Of a stretch of 64,000 bases of DNA, positions 33,901 through 42,104 are shown in pieces. This DNA comes from Alistipes senegalensis (GTDB lineage: Bacteria > Bacteroidota > Bacteroidia > Bacteroidales > Rikenellaceae): contig JAMPGH010000001.1 of the NCBI GenBank assembly GCA_023664045.1, positions 1,650,083 to 1,714,082 of the forward strand, given 5' to 3'. The notes under the pieces are model-generated. The model worked only from the letters and a program-made list of their open reading frames with translations. It had not been told where the DNA came from and searched no databases. The translations under genes were made by a program, and so were the position numbers. How positions within the stretch are numbered: position 1 is the first letter of the stretch; every line of letters starts with the position of its first letter.

Positions 33901-34296
33901 TACGTCTCGCAGCAGGCCGAGCGCCTGAAGCTCTACCGCGAACTCGATTCCACGAAGGACGAGGAGGCTCTGGCGGCTTTCGGCCGGCGTCTCGAAGACC
34001 GCTTCGGGCCCTTGCCGCGGGCGGTGTGCGAGCTCCTGAACGTCGTGCGGCTGCGGTGGGAGGCGATCCGGCTGGGCATGGAGCGCGTCAAGGTCAAGAA
34101 CGGACTGATGATCGTCCACTTCGTCGGCGAGGAGAATTCGCCTTATTACAAGAGCGACACCTTCATGGAGCTTCTGAAGCGCGTTACGCAGCATCCCGAG
34201 CGTTTCGTCCTCAAGCAGCACAATAATCGGCTGGCCATGACCGTTAGAAATATCAAGGACGTGGAGGCGGCCTACAAAACGTTGCGGGAGTTATGA
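30967..34296 (+). CDS. mfd: Transcription-repair coupling factor
   Basis: 1109-residue DNA translocase that displaces stalled RNA polymerase and recruits UvrA. It has the N-terminal UvrB-like module (FFPSSWKRSAAYG, PGQYSVRGGIVDVFSF), the RNAP-interaction CarD-like domain (LRPGDYVVHIDHGVGRFDG), Walker A GDVGFGKTE (K586) and DEEQ box at 681-684, and helicase motifs TATPIPRTLQFSLMG and QLRGRVGRS. The start appears to be GTG at 30967 (reading SPHEQLAQL); no ATG lies near the expected N-terminus. Its stop overlaps the coaX start by 4 bases. Confidence 0.96.
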   Translation: MSPHEQLAQLAAGSERLGELCRAYAARQATVHLEELVGGALSFYAAAAIARMGGVHLFVAEDRDAAAYLLNDFYNLLDERQVCFFPSSWKRSAAYGAEDAQGVVQRTATLNALRNFGGTGYLVVCTYPEALAERVADAEALRQGSIQVRVGDRISIDVLVQALTDASFTRVDFVYEPGQYSVRGGIVDVFSFSESKPYRIDLFGDEVDSIRRFEISSQLSSEKLSEIAVIPDMNAAASASRVSLAQFAGAEAACWFYDPDFVLRKINDVRRRTLGDLERPETIDALMTSRNGLLADLAPNRIFTLRDNLPERPATAAVRFATAPQPKFNKNFEMLADDMIRNALRGYETFILSENKVQVERLENIFHRIGRGQAVVRALGVTLHEGFVDHDLKICLYTDHQIFDRYQRYRINGEIRRDEQMTVAELNQLRPGDYVVHIDHGVGRFDGLVKISENGKSHEAIKLVYKDGDVLFVNVHSLHRISRYKAGDGEPPKIYKLGNGAWQKLKNATKKAVKDISRELIALYARRKASKGFAFSPDSYLQHELEASFRWEDTPDQQAAVAAVKKDMESDQPMDRLVCGDVGFGKTEVAIRAAFKAATDGKQVAVLVPTTILALQHYRSFSERLRGFPVKIEYLNRTKSAREVAQIREELASGKIDILIGTHKMLGKQILFRDLGLLIIDEEQKFGVAAKEKLTQMSVSVDTLTLTATPIPRTLQFSLMGSRDLSVISTPPPNRQPILTESHTFSEEIVRDAVEAELARGGQVYFVHNRVEDLLSIEGMIARLCPKARVGVGHGKMPPEQLEKLVMDFIYGEFDVLLSTTIVENGIDIPNANTIIIDNAQNFGLSDLHQLRGRVGRSDRKAYCYLLSPPDELLSSDARRRLRAIEEFSDLGSGFNIAMQDLDIRGAGNLLGAEQSGFIADIGFETYQKIMQEAIAELRAEGLQVAGLSEAESDVVERMRFIDDAHIDIEVEASLPDSYVSQQAERLKLYRELDSTKDEEALAAFGRRLEDRFGPLPRAVCELLNVVRLRWEAIRLGMERVKVKNGLMIVHFVGEENSPYYKSDTFMELLKRVTQHPERFVLKQHNNRLAMTVRNIKDVEAAYKTLREL

Positions 34297-35033
34297 ATCT
34301 CATCGTCGACATCGGCAATACGTCGATCAAGTTGGCCGTCATGGATCGCGGCGCCTGCGTCGCCGAGCGGAGGACCGAGCGGCTTTTGCCCGCCATGCTC
34401 GACGAGTTGTTCGCTGCCCATGCCGTCGACAAGGCCATCGTCTGCTCCTCGCGGGGCGATGCCTCGGAGATCGTCGCCATGATCCGGCCGCGCGTGGAGC
34501 GGTTGGTGGAGTTCGCCGCTTCGACTCCCGTGCCCGTCGCCAGCGACTACCTCACGCCCGAAACGTTGGGCCGCGACCGGTTGGCCGCGGCCGTCGGCGC
34601 CGCAACGCTCTATCCCGGGCGGGAGGTGCTGGTGGTCGACTGCGGCACGGCCGTAACGTTCGATCGGGTCTCGGCCGATGGGCGGTTTCGCGGCGGCTGC
34701 ATCTCGCCGGGGCTGCGCATGCGGCTGCGGGCGCTGCACGACTATACGGCGTCGCTGCCCCTGTGCGATATCACCGAGGACGAGGAGCTCGTGGGGCTCA
34801 CCACGCGGCAGGCGATCGAGCGGGGCGTCATGAATTCGCTCGTCTTCGAAATCGAGGGTTACGTGTCGCGCATGCAGGGAAAAATCGACGGTTTATGCGT
34901 AATTTTTACCGGCGGGGATGCGAAATGCTTGGCGAAAAGAATTAAAAATACGATATTTGCAGATCGTAATCTGGTCTTTTGCGGATTGGATCGAATTTTA
35001 GAGTTCAATGCAAGTGAAGAACACCTTGAATAG
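34293..35033 (+). CDS. coaX: Type III pantothenate kinase
   Basis: 246-residue cytosolic kinase for the first step of coenzyme A synthesis. It has N-terminal phosphate-binding DIGNTSIKLAV (D6), the central VVDCGTAVTFD, GGCISPGLRMRLRAL and the C-terminal ITGG-equivalent IFTGGDAKCLAK. ATGA overlap with mfd and a 26-bp overlap with the following outer membrane protein gene indicate co-transcription. Near the end base composition becomes AT-rich (34900-35000), unlike the body of the gene. Confidence 0.94.
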   Translation: MNLIVDIGNTSIKLAVMDRGACVAERRTERLLPAMLDELFAAHAVDKAIVCSSRGDASEIVAMIRPRVERLVEFAASTPVPVASDYLTPETLGRDRLAAAVGAATLYPGREVLVVDCGTAVTFDRVSADGRFRGGCISPGLRMRLRALHDYTASLPLCDITEDEELVGLTTRQAIERGVMNSLVFEIEGYVSRMQGKIDGLCVIFTGGDAKCLAKRIKNTIFADRNLVFCGLDRILEFNASEEHLE

Positions 35034-36381
35034 ACTGCTCGTCGCGGCGTGGTTGTCGCTCGTTCCGGCAGTCGTGTCGGCGCAGACGAGCAGCATCAAC
35101 GCTTTCTCGCCCTACACGATGTACGGCATCGGCGAACTGACGACCCCCGGATCGCTGGCCATGCGTTCGATGGGCGGCGTGGGGGTGGCCGTGCGCAATC
35201 CCGGTGCGGTCAACATGCTCAATCCCGCGGCTTTCAGCGCCGTTCCGCAGAAGAGTTTCCTGTTCGGCTTCGGACTGGAGGGACAGAATTACTATAATTC
35301 CCAGAGCGACGGCGGCGTTACGAAGAAGTCGGCCTACAACACCTTCAACTTCCACGACATCGCCTTCCAGCTTCCCATCCACAAGCGCATCGGTCTGGGC
35401 TTCAGCCTCACTCCCTACAGTTCGGTGGGTTACCGCACCAAGTTCTACGGCGCCTACTCTCCCGACGATCCCGTATGGGGCAGCGTGGGCCCCGTGCTCT
35501 ACTCCTACGAGGGCGAGGGCGACGTTACGGAGGTCAAGGCCGGCATCGGCTGGGAGGTCGCCAAGAACTTCTCCATCGGCATCGCGGCCCAGTATTACTG
35601 GGGCAAGATCGAGCGGTCGTACGTCGCGACGCCTACGTCGATCGTCGGCGACGGCACGTTCAATCCCATCGTCGGCGAGGGCGATTACACCATCTCGCGC
35701 TTCAAGGGACAGATCGGCGTGCAGTGGAACGCCGTGCTCAACTCCCGGCGGGCCCTGACATTCGGCGCCACCTACGATCTGGGCGGCGATCTGCGGCCCC
35801 GCAGCGAGGAGCGCATCTATACCTCCGATCTCTCCGGCACCGCGGTCAAGGGCGACTCCGTCGATCTGAAGCTCGTGCTGCCCGCACAGGTGGCTGCCGG
35901 CGTCTACTACCAGACCGCCCGGTGGGCCGTGGGCTTCGACTACGTCTACCAGAACTGGGGCGGCCGCAACAAGGGCATCGCCCGTACGGCGGCCGGCACT
36001 TCGGGCGGAAGCCTCGACGTCGCCTATACCGATACCCATACCGTCAAGTTCGGCGTGGAGTTTACTCCCAGCCGTTACGACGCCCGCAGCTTCCTCAAGC
36101 GTTGGTCCTACCGCGCCGGCGTCCGCTACGGCTCCTACAACCAGACTTTCGGCGGCCACGAATTGCAGCAGTACGCCGTTACGCTCGGTTTCGGCATCCC
36201 CGTGCACTTCTTCGGTTCTTCGTCGATCGACGTGGGCGTCGAGTACGGATGCCGCGGCTTCAACGTCGCCGAGCGCATCGGACTGGTGCGGCAGCGCTAC
36301 TTCAAGTTCGCGGTGGGCTTCGCCCTCTTCGCGGGCAGCGAGAACGGCGAGTACTGGTTCGTCCGTCCCAAGTACGATTAA
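35008..36381 (+). CDS. Outer-membrane barrel protein, FadL/OmpP1-like
   Basis: 457 residues with a signal peptide (MQVKNTLNRLLVAAWLSLVP, cleavage near VSA/QT at 25). After it come AFSPYTMYGIGELTTPGSLAMRSMGGVGVA and RNPGAVNMLNPAAFSAV, the N-terminal signature of FadL-like hydrophobic-compound porins in Bacteroidota. Glycine/tyrosine-rich beta strands follow. The ATG at 35008 lies inside coaX (26-bp overlap). Next gene, a TPR protein, starts 28 bp after. Substrate unknown; fatty acid or hydrophobic uptake is only a family-level guess. Confidence 0.78.
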   Translation: MQVKNTLNRLLVAAWLSLVPAVVSAQTSSINAFSPYTMYGIGELTTPGSLAMRSMGGVGVAVRNPGAVNMLNPAAFSAVPQKSFLFGFGLEGQNYYNSQSDGGVTKKSAYNTFNFHDIAFQLPIHKRIGLGFSLTPYSSVGYRTKFYGAYSPDDPVWGSVGPVLYSYEGEGDVTEVKAGIGWEVAKNFSIGIAAQYYWGKIERSYVATPTSIVGDGTFNPIVGEGDYTISRFKGQIGVQWNAVLNSRRALTFGATYDLGGDLRPRSEERIYTSDLSGTAVKGDSVDLKLVLPAQVAAGVYYQTARWAVGFDYVYQNWGGRNKGIARTAAGTSGGSLDVAYTDTHTVKFGVEFTPSRYDARSFLKRWSYRAGVRYGSYNQTFGGHELQQYAVTLGFGIPVHFFGSSSIDVGVEYGCRGFNVAERIGLVRQRYFKFAVGFALFAGSENGEYWFVRPKYD

Positions 36382-36408
36382 AACTACAAAACATAAACGA
36401 TCTGCATC

Positions 36409-37746
36409 ATGAAAAAGATTCAATCTCTGCTCGTTGCGGCCTGCTCGCTCTGCGCGGTCGCAGCGATGGCCCAGCAGGACTTCAGCGGGCCGCAGTATGC
36501 CAAGTGGGGCGATACGCCTGAGGAGCGCGAGAAAAATATTCTCAACAGCAACTTCCTCAAGGAGTCGTACGAGAACAAGGACTTCAATGCCGCTGCGCAT
36601 TATCTGCAGGAGCTCATCAACAGCTGTCCCGGTGCTTCTGTGGCGATCTACCAGCGCGGCGCCAACGTCTACAAGAACAAGATCAACCGCGCCAAGAGCA
36701 TGGCCGAGAAGAACATGTACATCGATTCGCTCATGCTCATCTACGACCTGCGTCTGCAGTATTTCGGCGACAGCCCCCGGCAGGGCGCAGCTTTCATCCT
36801 CGACCAGAAAGCCCGCGAGTACCTGACCTATCGCGCCGGCGACCGGGCCGGAATCCGCAAGGCGTTCCGTGCCGCCATCGAGGCGGGCGGTGCCGCCACC
36901 AACCCCGAAACGCTGGTCGCTTACTATAGCAACCTCTGCGACGACTTCAAGAATACCGACGAGGTAACGCCTGACGAGGTGATCGCCGAGTACGACCGCC
37001 TGCTGCCTTATTTCGGCGAGGATGCCGCCGAGTACAAGGGTCAGTTCGACACCGTCTTCGGCAAGTCGGGCGCCGCAAGCTGCGAGGCGCTGGAGAATAT
37101 CTTCCGCGTCAAGTTGGAGGCCGATCCCGATAACGAGGAGCTGCTCGCGCAGGCCGTGAGCCTCATGTCGCGGCCCTCGCTCAAGTGCAACAGCGATTTC
37201 TACCTCGCTATCGCCGAAAAATATTACGAGGTGAGCCCCTCTGCCGGCTCCGCCATGTCGCTGGCTCAGGCTTTTCAGGAGCGCCGCGACTACACGAAGG
37301 CCACGCATTATCTCAACGAGGCGCTGGCCGTCGAGCAGAATCCCGAGAACCGTCAGGCGCTCTACGTCCAGATCGCTCTGGTCGAGTTGCTCGCCAACCA
37401 CCTCCAGAGTGCCGCCGCCGCCGCCCGTGCGGCCCGCGACCTGAATCCCGAGGACGGCCAGCCTTACTTCATTCTGGCGCAGTGCTACGCTTTCTCGGCC
37501 GCTCAGTGCGAGGGTTTCGCCGGTCAGGCCATCTTTTGGGTAGCTTACGACACGATGACGAGAGCCCTTTCGTTGCTTCCCGCCGATTCGGACTACATCG
37601 CTCCCGCGCGCAGCTCGCTCGCCTCCTATCGCAATCACTTCCCCACTTCGGAGGAGTGCTTCTTCAACGAGGCGAAGGAGGGTTCTTCCTATACGGTTTC
37701 TTGCGGTCTGGCTGCCGGTCAGTCCACCACGGTCCGTTTCCGTTAA
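36409..37746 (+). CDS. Secreted tetratricopeptide-repeat protein
   Basis: 445 residues with a signal peptide (MKKIQSLLVAACSLCAVAAMAQ). Helical repeats resembling TPRs follow: NFLKESYENKDFNAAAHYLQEL, AMSLAQAFQERRDYTKATHYLNEALAVEQNPE, LVELLANHLQSAAAAARAARDLNPEDGQPYFILAQCYA. It lies between the FadL-like barrel gene and lptC. Such an order (coaX, OMP, TPR, lptC, CNNM, PpiD) is, as I recall, conserved in gut Bacteroidales. Probably a periplasmic scaffold in envelope assembly; the partner is unknown. Confidence 0.8.
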   Translation: MKKIQSLLVAACSLCAVAAMAQQDFSGPQYAKWGDTPEEREKNILNSNFLKESYENKDFNAAAHYLQELINSCPGASVAIYQRGANVYKNKINRAKSMAEKNMYIDSLMLIYDLRLQYFGDSPRQGAAFILDQKAREYLTYRAGDRAGIRKAFRAAIEAGGAATNPETLVAYYSNLCDDFKNTDEVTPDEVIAEYDRLLPYFGEDAAEYKGQFDTVFGKSGAASCEALENIFRVKLEADPDNEELLAQAVSLMSRPSLKCNSDFYLAIAEKYYEVSPSAGSAMSLAQAFQERRDYTKATHYLNEALAVEQNPENRQALYVQIALVELLANHLQSAAAAARAARDLNPEDGQPYFILAQCYAFSAAQCEGFAGQAIFWVAYDTMTRALSLLPADSDYIAPARSSLASYRNHFPTSEECFFNEAKEGSSYTVSCGLAAGQSTTVRFR

Positions 37747-37768
37747 TCGATCCTCCGGTCCGGTGGGC

Positions 37769-38629
37769 ATGCCCGAACATCTGACGAAATACCTTTCGGT
37801 AGCACTTCCCGTTTTGGGAAGTGCTATCTTGCTATTCTCCTGCGAGCGGCCGGCTTCGGCCGATGCCGCCGCCGAGGAGCTGCGCATGACCGAGTACAGC
37901 GAGAACCTCTCGATCGTCAACTCCCAGAACGGGCGGCGTTCCTACCACTTCGTTACACCGCTGATGGAGGGTTATTCGCAGGCCCGCGAGCCTTATCGCG
38001 AGTTCCGCAAGGGGGTGAAGATCACCACCTACAAGGACGACTCCCTCTCTTCGGTCGATGCCGTGCTCACGGCCAACTATGCCATTTATTACGAGAAGCG
38101 CGAGCTGTGGGAGGCCAAAGGCGACGTCGTGGTCGAGAAGTCCGACGGCAAGACGCTCTATACCCAGCAGCTTTTCTGGAACGCTCGCACCAAGAAGATC
38201 TATTCCAACGTCGATTCCAAGATCGTGCAGAGCGGCGGCACCGACGTCTTCATCGGCGAGGGTTTCGAGTCCGACGAGGAGTTCCACGACTGGCGCTTCC
38301 GCCGCATGAAAGGGCGCATGGAGGTCGACGTGGCTCCCGCCGATGCCGATTCCACGGCCGCCGCGCGACCGACGGCGCCCCGGTCTTCCGGGCAAAACGG
38401 CGGCTTCGATTCGTCCCGGTCGGCTGCCGCCTCCTCCGCCGGCGTTAACGGCGGTTCCGAAAGGAGAGGCATACCCGAAAATTCCGGTACCGTCGAAAAG
38501 AAACCGCAGCCTGCCGATTCCCGGCGAACTTCCGATCGTTCCCGTACGCCGCTTCCGGCCGACGCACCTCGTCCCGACCGGGTCGAGCCGCTGCAGGTCG
38601 GCCCCGCATCGTTAGACCCCGCTCCGTAA
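37769..38629 (+). CDS. lptC: LPS export protein LptC, lipoprotein form with extended tail
   Basis: Periplasmic component of the LPS transport bridge. 286 residues from ATG 37769 (a GTG 6 bp upstream is also possible), with a lipobox ILLFSC (Cys about 25). The LptC/LptA-like beta-jellyroll spans about 50-185: YREFRKGVKITTYKDD, ANYAIYYEKRELWEAKGDVVVE, QQLFWNARTKKIYSN. The last about 95 residues are low-complexity Ser/Pro/Arg/Ala, absent from usual LptC. Its TAA overlaps the next ATG (TAATG). Core call good; the tail is odd. Confidence 0.85.
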   Translation: MPEHLTKYLSVALPVLGSAILLFSCERPASADAAAEELRMTEYSENLSIVNSQNGRRSYHFVTPLMEGYSQAREPYREFRKGVKITTYKDDSLSSVDAVLTANYAIYYEKRELWEAKGDVVVEKSDGKTLYTQQLFWNARTKKIYSNVDSKIVQSGGTDVFIGEGFESDEEFHDWRFRRMKGRMEVDVAPADADSTAAARPTAPRSSGQNGGFDSSRSAAASSAGVNGGSERRGIPENSGTVEKKPQPADSRRTSDRSRTPLPADAPRPDRVEPLQVGPASLDPAP

Positions 38630-39894
38630 TGTTCACTTCCGTCATATTGATTCTCGTGATGCTGTTGTTGTCGGCATTCTTCTCGGGGATGGAGATCGCT
38701 TTCACCAGCAAGAATCGCCTCAAGCTGGAGATCGACCGCAAGCAGAGCCGCCTGTTCGACTACATCGCCGAGATATTCGCCCGCCACCCCGGACAGTATA
38801 TCACCACGATCCTCGTGGGCAACAACATCGCGCTGGTCGTCTATTCGCTCTACATGTCGGTCCTGCTGCGCTCCGTGTTCTACGCATTGGGGTGGGAGCG
38901 CGTGGCGCACGAGGGTTCGGTAGCCGTCGAGACGGCCGTTTCGACGCTCATCATCATCTTCGTCGCGGAGTTCCTGCCCAAATCGGTCTTCCGCAACAAC
39001 CCCAACTTCTATTACCGCGCGCTGGCGCCGGCGATCTTCTTCTTCTACCTCCTGCTCTATCCCGTCGCCCGACTCACAGCGCTCGTCTCCCACGGCATTC
39101 TCCGTCTGTTCGGCCGGCGGATCGTCGAGCAGGATGCGCCGGCGATCTTCAACCGCGACGATCTGGCCGCCTTGCTCGATGCCAACGGCGCCGAGCCGGG
39201 CCCCGATCCCGACCACGATCTGAAACTTTTCCAGAATGCGCTGGATTTCGCCGACTTGCGCGTCCGCGACTGCATGATCCCGCGCGTCGACATCGAGGCG
39301 GTCGATGCCGACGACACCACCGTCGAGCAGCTCACGGCCCGCTTCGTCGATACGATGTATTCGCGCATCTTCGTCTGGCGCGGCAACATCGACCACATCG
39401 TCGGCTACGTCAATTCCAAGAGCCTCTTCACGCGGCCCGAGACCGTCGCCGAGGTCATCATGCAGGTGAGCTTCGTGCCCGAGACCATGCCCTTGCAGCT
39501 CGTTCTGCAGAACTTCATCAAGCATCGTTCGAACGTCGCCGTGGTGATCGACGAGTTCGGCGGCACGGCCGGCATCATCTCGCTGGAGGACGTGCTGGAG
39601 CAGATCTTCGGCGAGATCGAGGACGAGCACGACGTGCCCGATCTGACCGAGAAACAGGTCGGTCCCGGCGAATACGTCTTCTCCTGCCGGCTCGAGGTGA
39701 AGTATCTCAATGAGAAATACGGTCTCGGCATCGAGGAGAGCCGCGAGTACGATACGCTGGCCGGCTTCGTCATCTTCCACTACGAGGGAATTCCCACGGC
39801 CGGCGAGACCGTCGTCGTCGGCGATCTGCAGCTGCGCATGTTGCGTACGACGCGTTCGCGCATCGAGCTGGCGCGGGTGAAAAAATTGTCTTGA
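38629..39894 (+). CDS. CNNM/CorC-type transmembrane protein with CBS pair (GldE-like)
   Basis: 421 residues. The N-terminal DUF21/CNNM domain has membrane segments (1-25, about 60-85, 100-125, 130-160) and the motif SAFFSGMEIAFTS. A CBS pair follows (about 215-340: RDCMIPRVDIEAVD, VVIDEFGGTAGIISLEDVLEQIFGEIEDEHD), and then a CorC_HlyC domain (about 350-415). Family members handle Mg2+/Co2+ efflux; the homologue GldE in Flavobacteria is linked to gliding and lipoprotein function. It starts within the stop codon of lptC, so it is translationally coupled. Confidence 0.88.
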   Translation: MFTSVILILVMLLLSAFFSGMEIAFTSKNRLKLEIDRKQSRLFDYIAEIFARHPGQYITTILVGNNIALVVYSLYMSVLLRSVFYALGWERVAHEGSVAVETAVSTLIIIFVAEFLPKSVFRNNPNFYYRALAPAIFFFYLLLYPVARLTALVSHGILRLFGRRIVEQDAPAIFNRDDLAALLDANGAEPGPDPDHDLKLFQNALDFADLRVRDCMIPRVDIEAVDADDTTVEQLTARFVDTMYSRIFVWRGNIDHIVGYVNSKSLFTRPETVAEVIMQVSFVPETMPLQLVLQNFIKHRSNVAVVIDEFGGTAGIISLEDVLEQIFGEIEDEHDVPDLTEKQVGPGEYVFSCRLEVKYLNEKYGLGIEESREYDTLAGFVIFHYEGIPTAGETVVVGDLQLRMLRTTRSRIELARVKKLS

Positions 39895-39921
39895 AGCAGG
39901 GGCTTTTCAGAATAAAATCAT

Positions 39922-39929
39922 TATCTTTG
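39922..39929 (+). promoter_or_regulatory. -7 box of ppiD
   Basis: TATCTTTG in the 75-bp gap after the CNNM gene, 41 bp before the ATG at 39970. No TTTG lies 19-20 bp upstream. The box suggests that ppiD is at least partly transcribed on its own. Confidence 0.5.
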
Positions 39930-39969
39930 GCTGTTATTTTCCGCAAACAACGATAATTTACATTTCAAT

Positions 39970-42003
39970 ATGGCAAGTTTAAACACCTTACGTACCAAGT
40001 TCGGCATCGTGCTTTCGATCATCATCGCACTGGCCCTTCTGGCATTCATCCTTTCGTTGAAGACCGAGATGGGTTTTTCGGGCAACGATCCGAAGATCGG
40101 CGAGATCGACGGCACGAAGATCCGTTATTCGGAGTACTACGAGCTTTACGAGCAGGTCAAGGCCCAGAGCGGCGCTCAGGAGAGCGACGAGCAGCAGGCC
40201 GCCTTGCTCGCCAATACGACGTGGCAGGCCCTCGTGGCGCAGCACGTGCTGACACCCGGTTTCGAGAAGGCCGGTCTGCGCGTCTCCGAGCAGGAGCGTC
40301 AGGCCATGATCGCCGGCCGGCAGTATTCGCCGGTTTTCTATCAGGCGTTCGCCGATCCCCGCACCGGTTTCTATAACGTGGAGGTCGTCGGGCGTTTCCT
40401 CTCCGAGGCCGAGACGAATCCGCAGGCGATGACTACATGGAAGCAGCTCAACGAGCAGGCCCGTCTCGAGCGCGCCAGCCAGAAGTTCGGCGCGCTGGTT
40501 CGCGGCGGCGCCTATGTCAATTCGCTCGAAATCGCGCAGGGCGTCGATGCCGCCAACGACCGCTTCTCCGGCAAGTGGGTCGGCAAGCGTTATTCGTCGG
40601 TGCCCGATTCGCTCGTCGCCGTCTCGAACAGCGACATCAAGGCTTATTACAAGCAGCATAAGAGCGCATTCCGGCAGACTCCTTCGCGGTCGTTGTCGTA
40701 CGTCGTCTTCGAGGTCGAGCCTACGGACGACGACTTGCTGGCTCTGGAGCACAGCGTGCAGGAGGTCGGCGCGAAGTTCGTCGCCGCCGAGGATGCGAAA
40801 GCGTTCGTGCGGGCCGATCGTCGCGGACATATCGCCGAGAACTACGTCTCGGCGGCTCAGCTCTCCGACGAGGAGGCCGCCGCGCTGATGGCCGGCAAAA
40901 CCTACGGCCCCGTCCTGAAGAACAACGAGTGGACGATGGCCCGGGTTCTCGATTCGAAAACCGCAGCCGATTCGCTCGGCATCCGTCATATCGTGTTGCC
41001 TTATACCGAGGAGAAGCTGGCCGACAGCTTGTTGACCGTGATCCGTCGCGGTGCCGACTTCGGCGAGCTGGCCGCCCGCTATTCGGTTTACGACCAGACG
41101 GCCGCCAACGGCGGCGAGGTCGGCGTCCTGCCGTTCTCGGCGTTCACCGGCGAGTTCGTCGACGCATTGGCCGGTGCCAAGCAGGGCGACGTGGTGAAGG
41201 TCGCTTCGGGCGATGCCATCCAGTTGCTGCAGATCTATCGCGCCGGTCGTCCGACCCGCCACGTGCGGCTCGCTTCGATCACCTATCCCGTCGAGGCTTC
41301 GTCGGCTACGATCCGCGAGGCGCATAATCAGGCCCTTTCGTTTACGGTTAACGCCAAAGGTTCGATCGAGAACTTCAACGAGGCCGCTTCGGCTGCTGCG
41401 CTCACTCCGCGTGTCGCCGTGCTCGGTCAGGGCGAGCGGACGATCCGCGGGCTGGAGGATTCGCGCGACGTGGCCCGCTGGGCCTACGGCGCTGAGAAGG
41501 GCGACCTCTCGGAGATCTTCAAGGTCGGCAAGGATTACGTCGTCGCCGTTTTGACGGGCATCGACAACTCGGAGTTCACGCCCGTCGAGAAAGTTTCCGC
41601 ACAGATTCGGGCACAGTTGCTCCGCGACAAGAAGTACGACTACATCCTCGGCGAGCTTTCGGGTTCGACGCTCGACGAGCAGGCCGCCAGCCTCGGTTCG
41701 CAGCCCGCCGAGTTCGAGAACGTCGTCTACAATTCCTATTACCTCGACGGCGCAGGCATGGAGCCCCGTCTGATCGGCGCCATCGCTTCGACGACCCAGA
41801 CCGGTGCCGTTTCGGCTCCCGTCAAGGGCTTCAGCGGCCTCTACGTCTTCCAGGTCGACGACATCCGGCACGGCGAGGCTCAAACTCCCGAGGCCGAGCA
41901 GGCTCGGGCGCAGGCTACGGTCGAGAGCCGGGTTTCGCAGCTCGTCATGCCCGCCATGCAGGAGCTGGCCAAGATCAAGGATTTGCGCGGCCGTTATTTT
42001 TAG
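39970..42003 (+). CDS. ppiD: Periplasmic peptidyl-prolyl isomerase / chaperone PpiD
   Basis: 677 residues, anchored by one N-terminal transmembrane helix (about 11-30, IVLSIIIALALLAFILSL). A SurA-like N-terminal chaperone region has NDPKIGEIDGTKIRYSEYYELY. Parvulin-type PPIase segments follow: IRHIVLPYTEEKLADSLLTVIRRGADFGELAARYSVYDQTAANGGEVGVLPF, then a second half-domain. It helps outer-membrane proteins fold after export. Follows envelope genes and ends at a terminator at 42025-42056. Confidence 0.92.
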   Translation: MASLNTLRTKFGIVLSIIIALALLAFILSLKTEMGFSGNDPKIGEIDGTKIRYSEYYELYEQVKAQSGAQESDEQQAALLANTTWQALVAQHVLTPGFEKAGLRVSEQERQAMIAGRQYSPVFYQAFADPRTGFYNVEVVGRFLSEAETNPQAMTTWKQLNEQARLERASQKFGALVRGGAYVNSLEIAQGVDAANDRFSGKWVGKRYSSVPDSLVAVSNSDIKAYYKQHKSAFRQTPSRSLSYVVFEVEPTDDDLLALEHSVQEVGAKFVAAEDAKAFVRADRRGHIAENYVSAAQLSDEEAAALMAGKTYGPVLKNNEWTMARVLDSKTAADSLGIRHIVLPYTEEKLADSLLTVIRRGADFGELAARYSVYDQTAANGGEVGVLPFSAFTGEFVDALAGAKQGDVVKVASGDAIQLLQIYRAGRPTRHVRLASITYPVEASSATIREAHNQALSFTVNAKGSIENFNEAASAAALTPRVAVLGQGERTIRGLEDSRDVARWAYGAEKGDLSEIFKVGKDYVVAVLTGIDNSEFTPVEKVSAQIRAQLLRDKKYDYILGELSGSTLDEQAASLGSQPAEFENVVYNSYYLDGAGMEPRLIGAIASTTQTGAVSAPVKGFSGLYVFQVDDIRHGEAQTPEAEQARAQATVESRVSQLVMPAMQELAKIKDLRGRYF

Positions 42004-42024
42004 TCGCGTCGGTTCGCAGTCTCA

Positions 42025-42056
42025 AGCGGGGTACGGTGTGCGTGCCCCGCTTTTTT
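42025..42056 (+). terminator. Terminator of ppiD
   Basis: The stem AGCGGGG pairs with CCCCGCT and an inner ACG/CGT pairing closes the loop. TTTTTT follows at 42051-42056. It begins 22 bp after the stop codon. Confidence 0.8.
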
Positions 42057-42104
42057 GCGGAATCCCGATACTCGGTGCAGATTCTGCAGGTTCCCAAGAT
42101 AAAA

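Noticed and set aside
35005-37920. Minus-strand open frame of 971 codons
   Set aside because: It is antisense to the FadL-like and TPR genes. High GC content removes stop codons in the mirror frame; the plus-strand proteins have signal peptides and family motifs.
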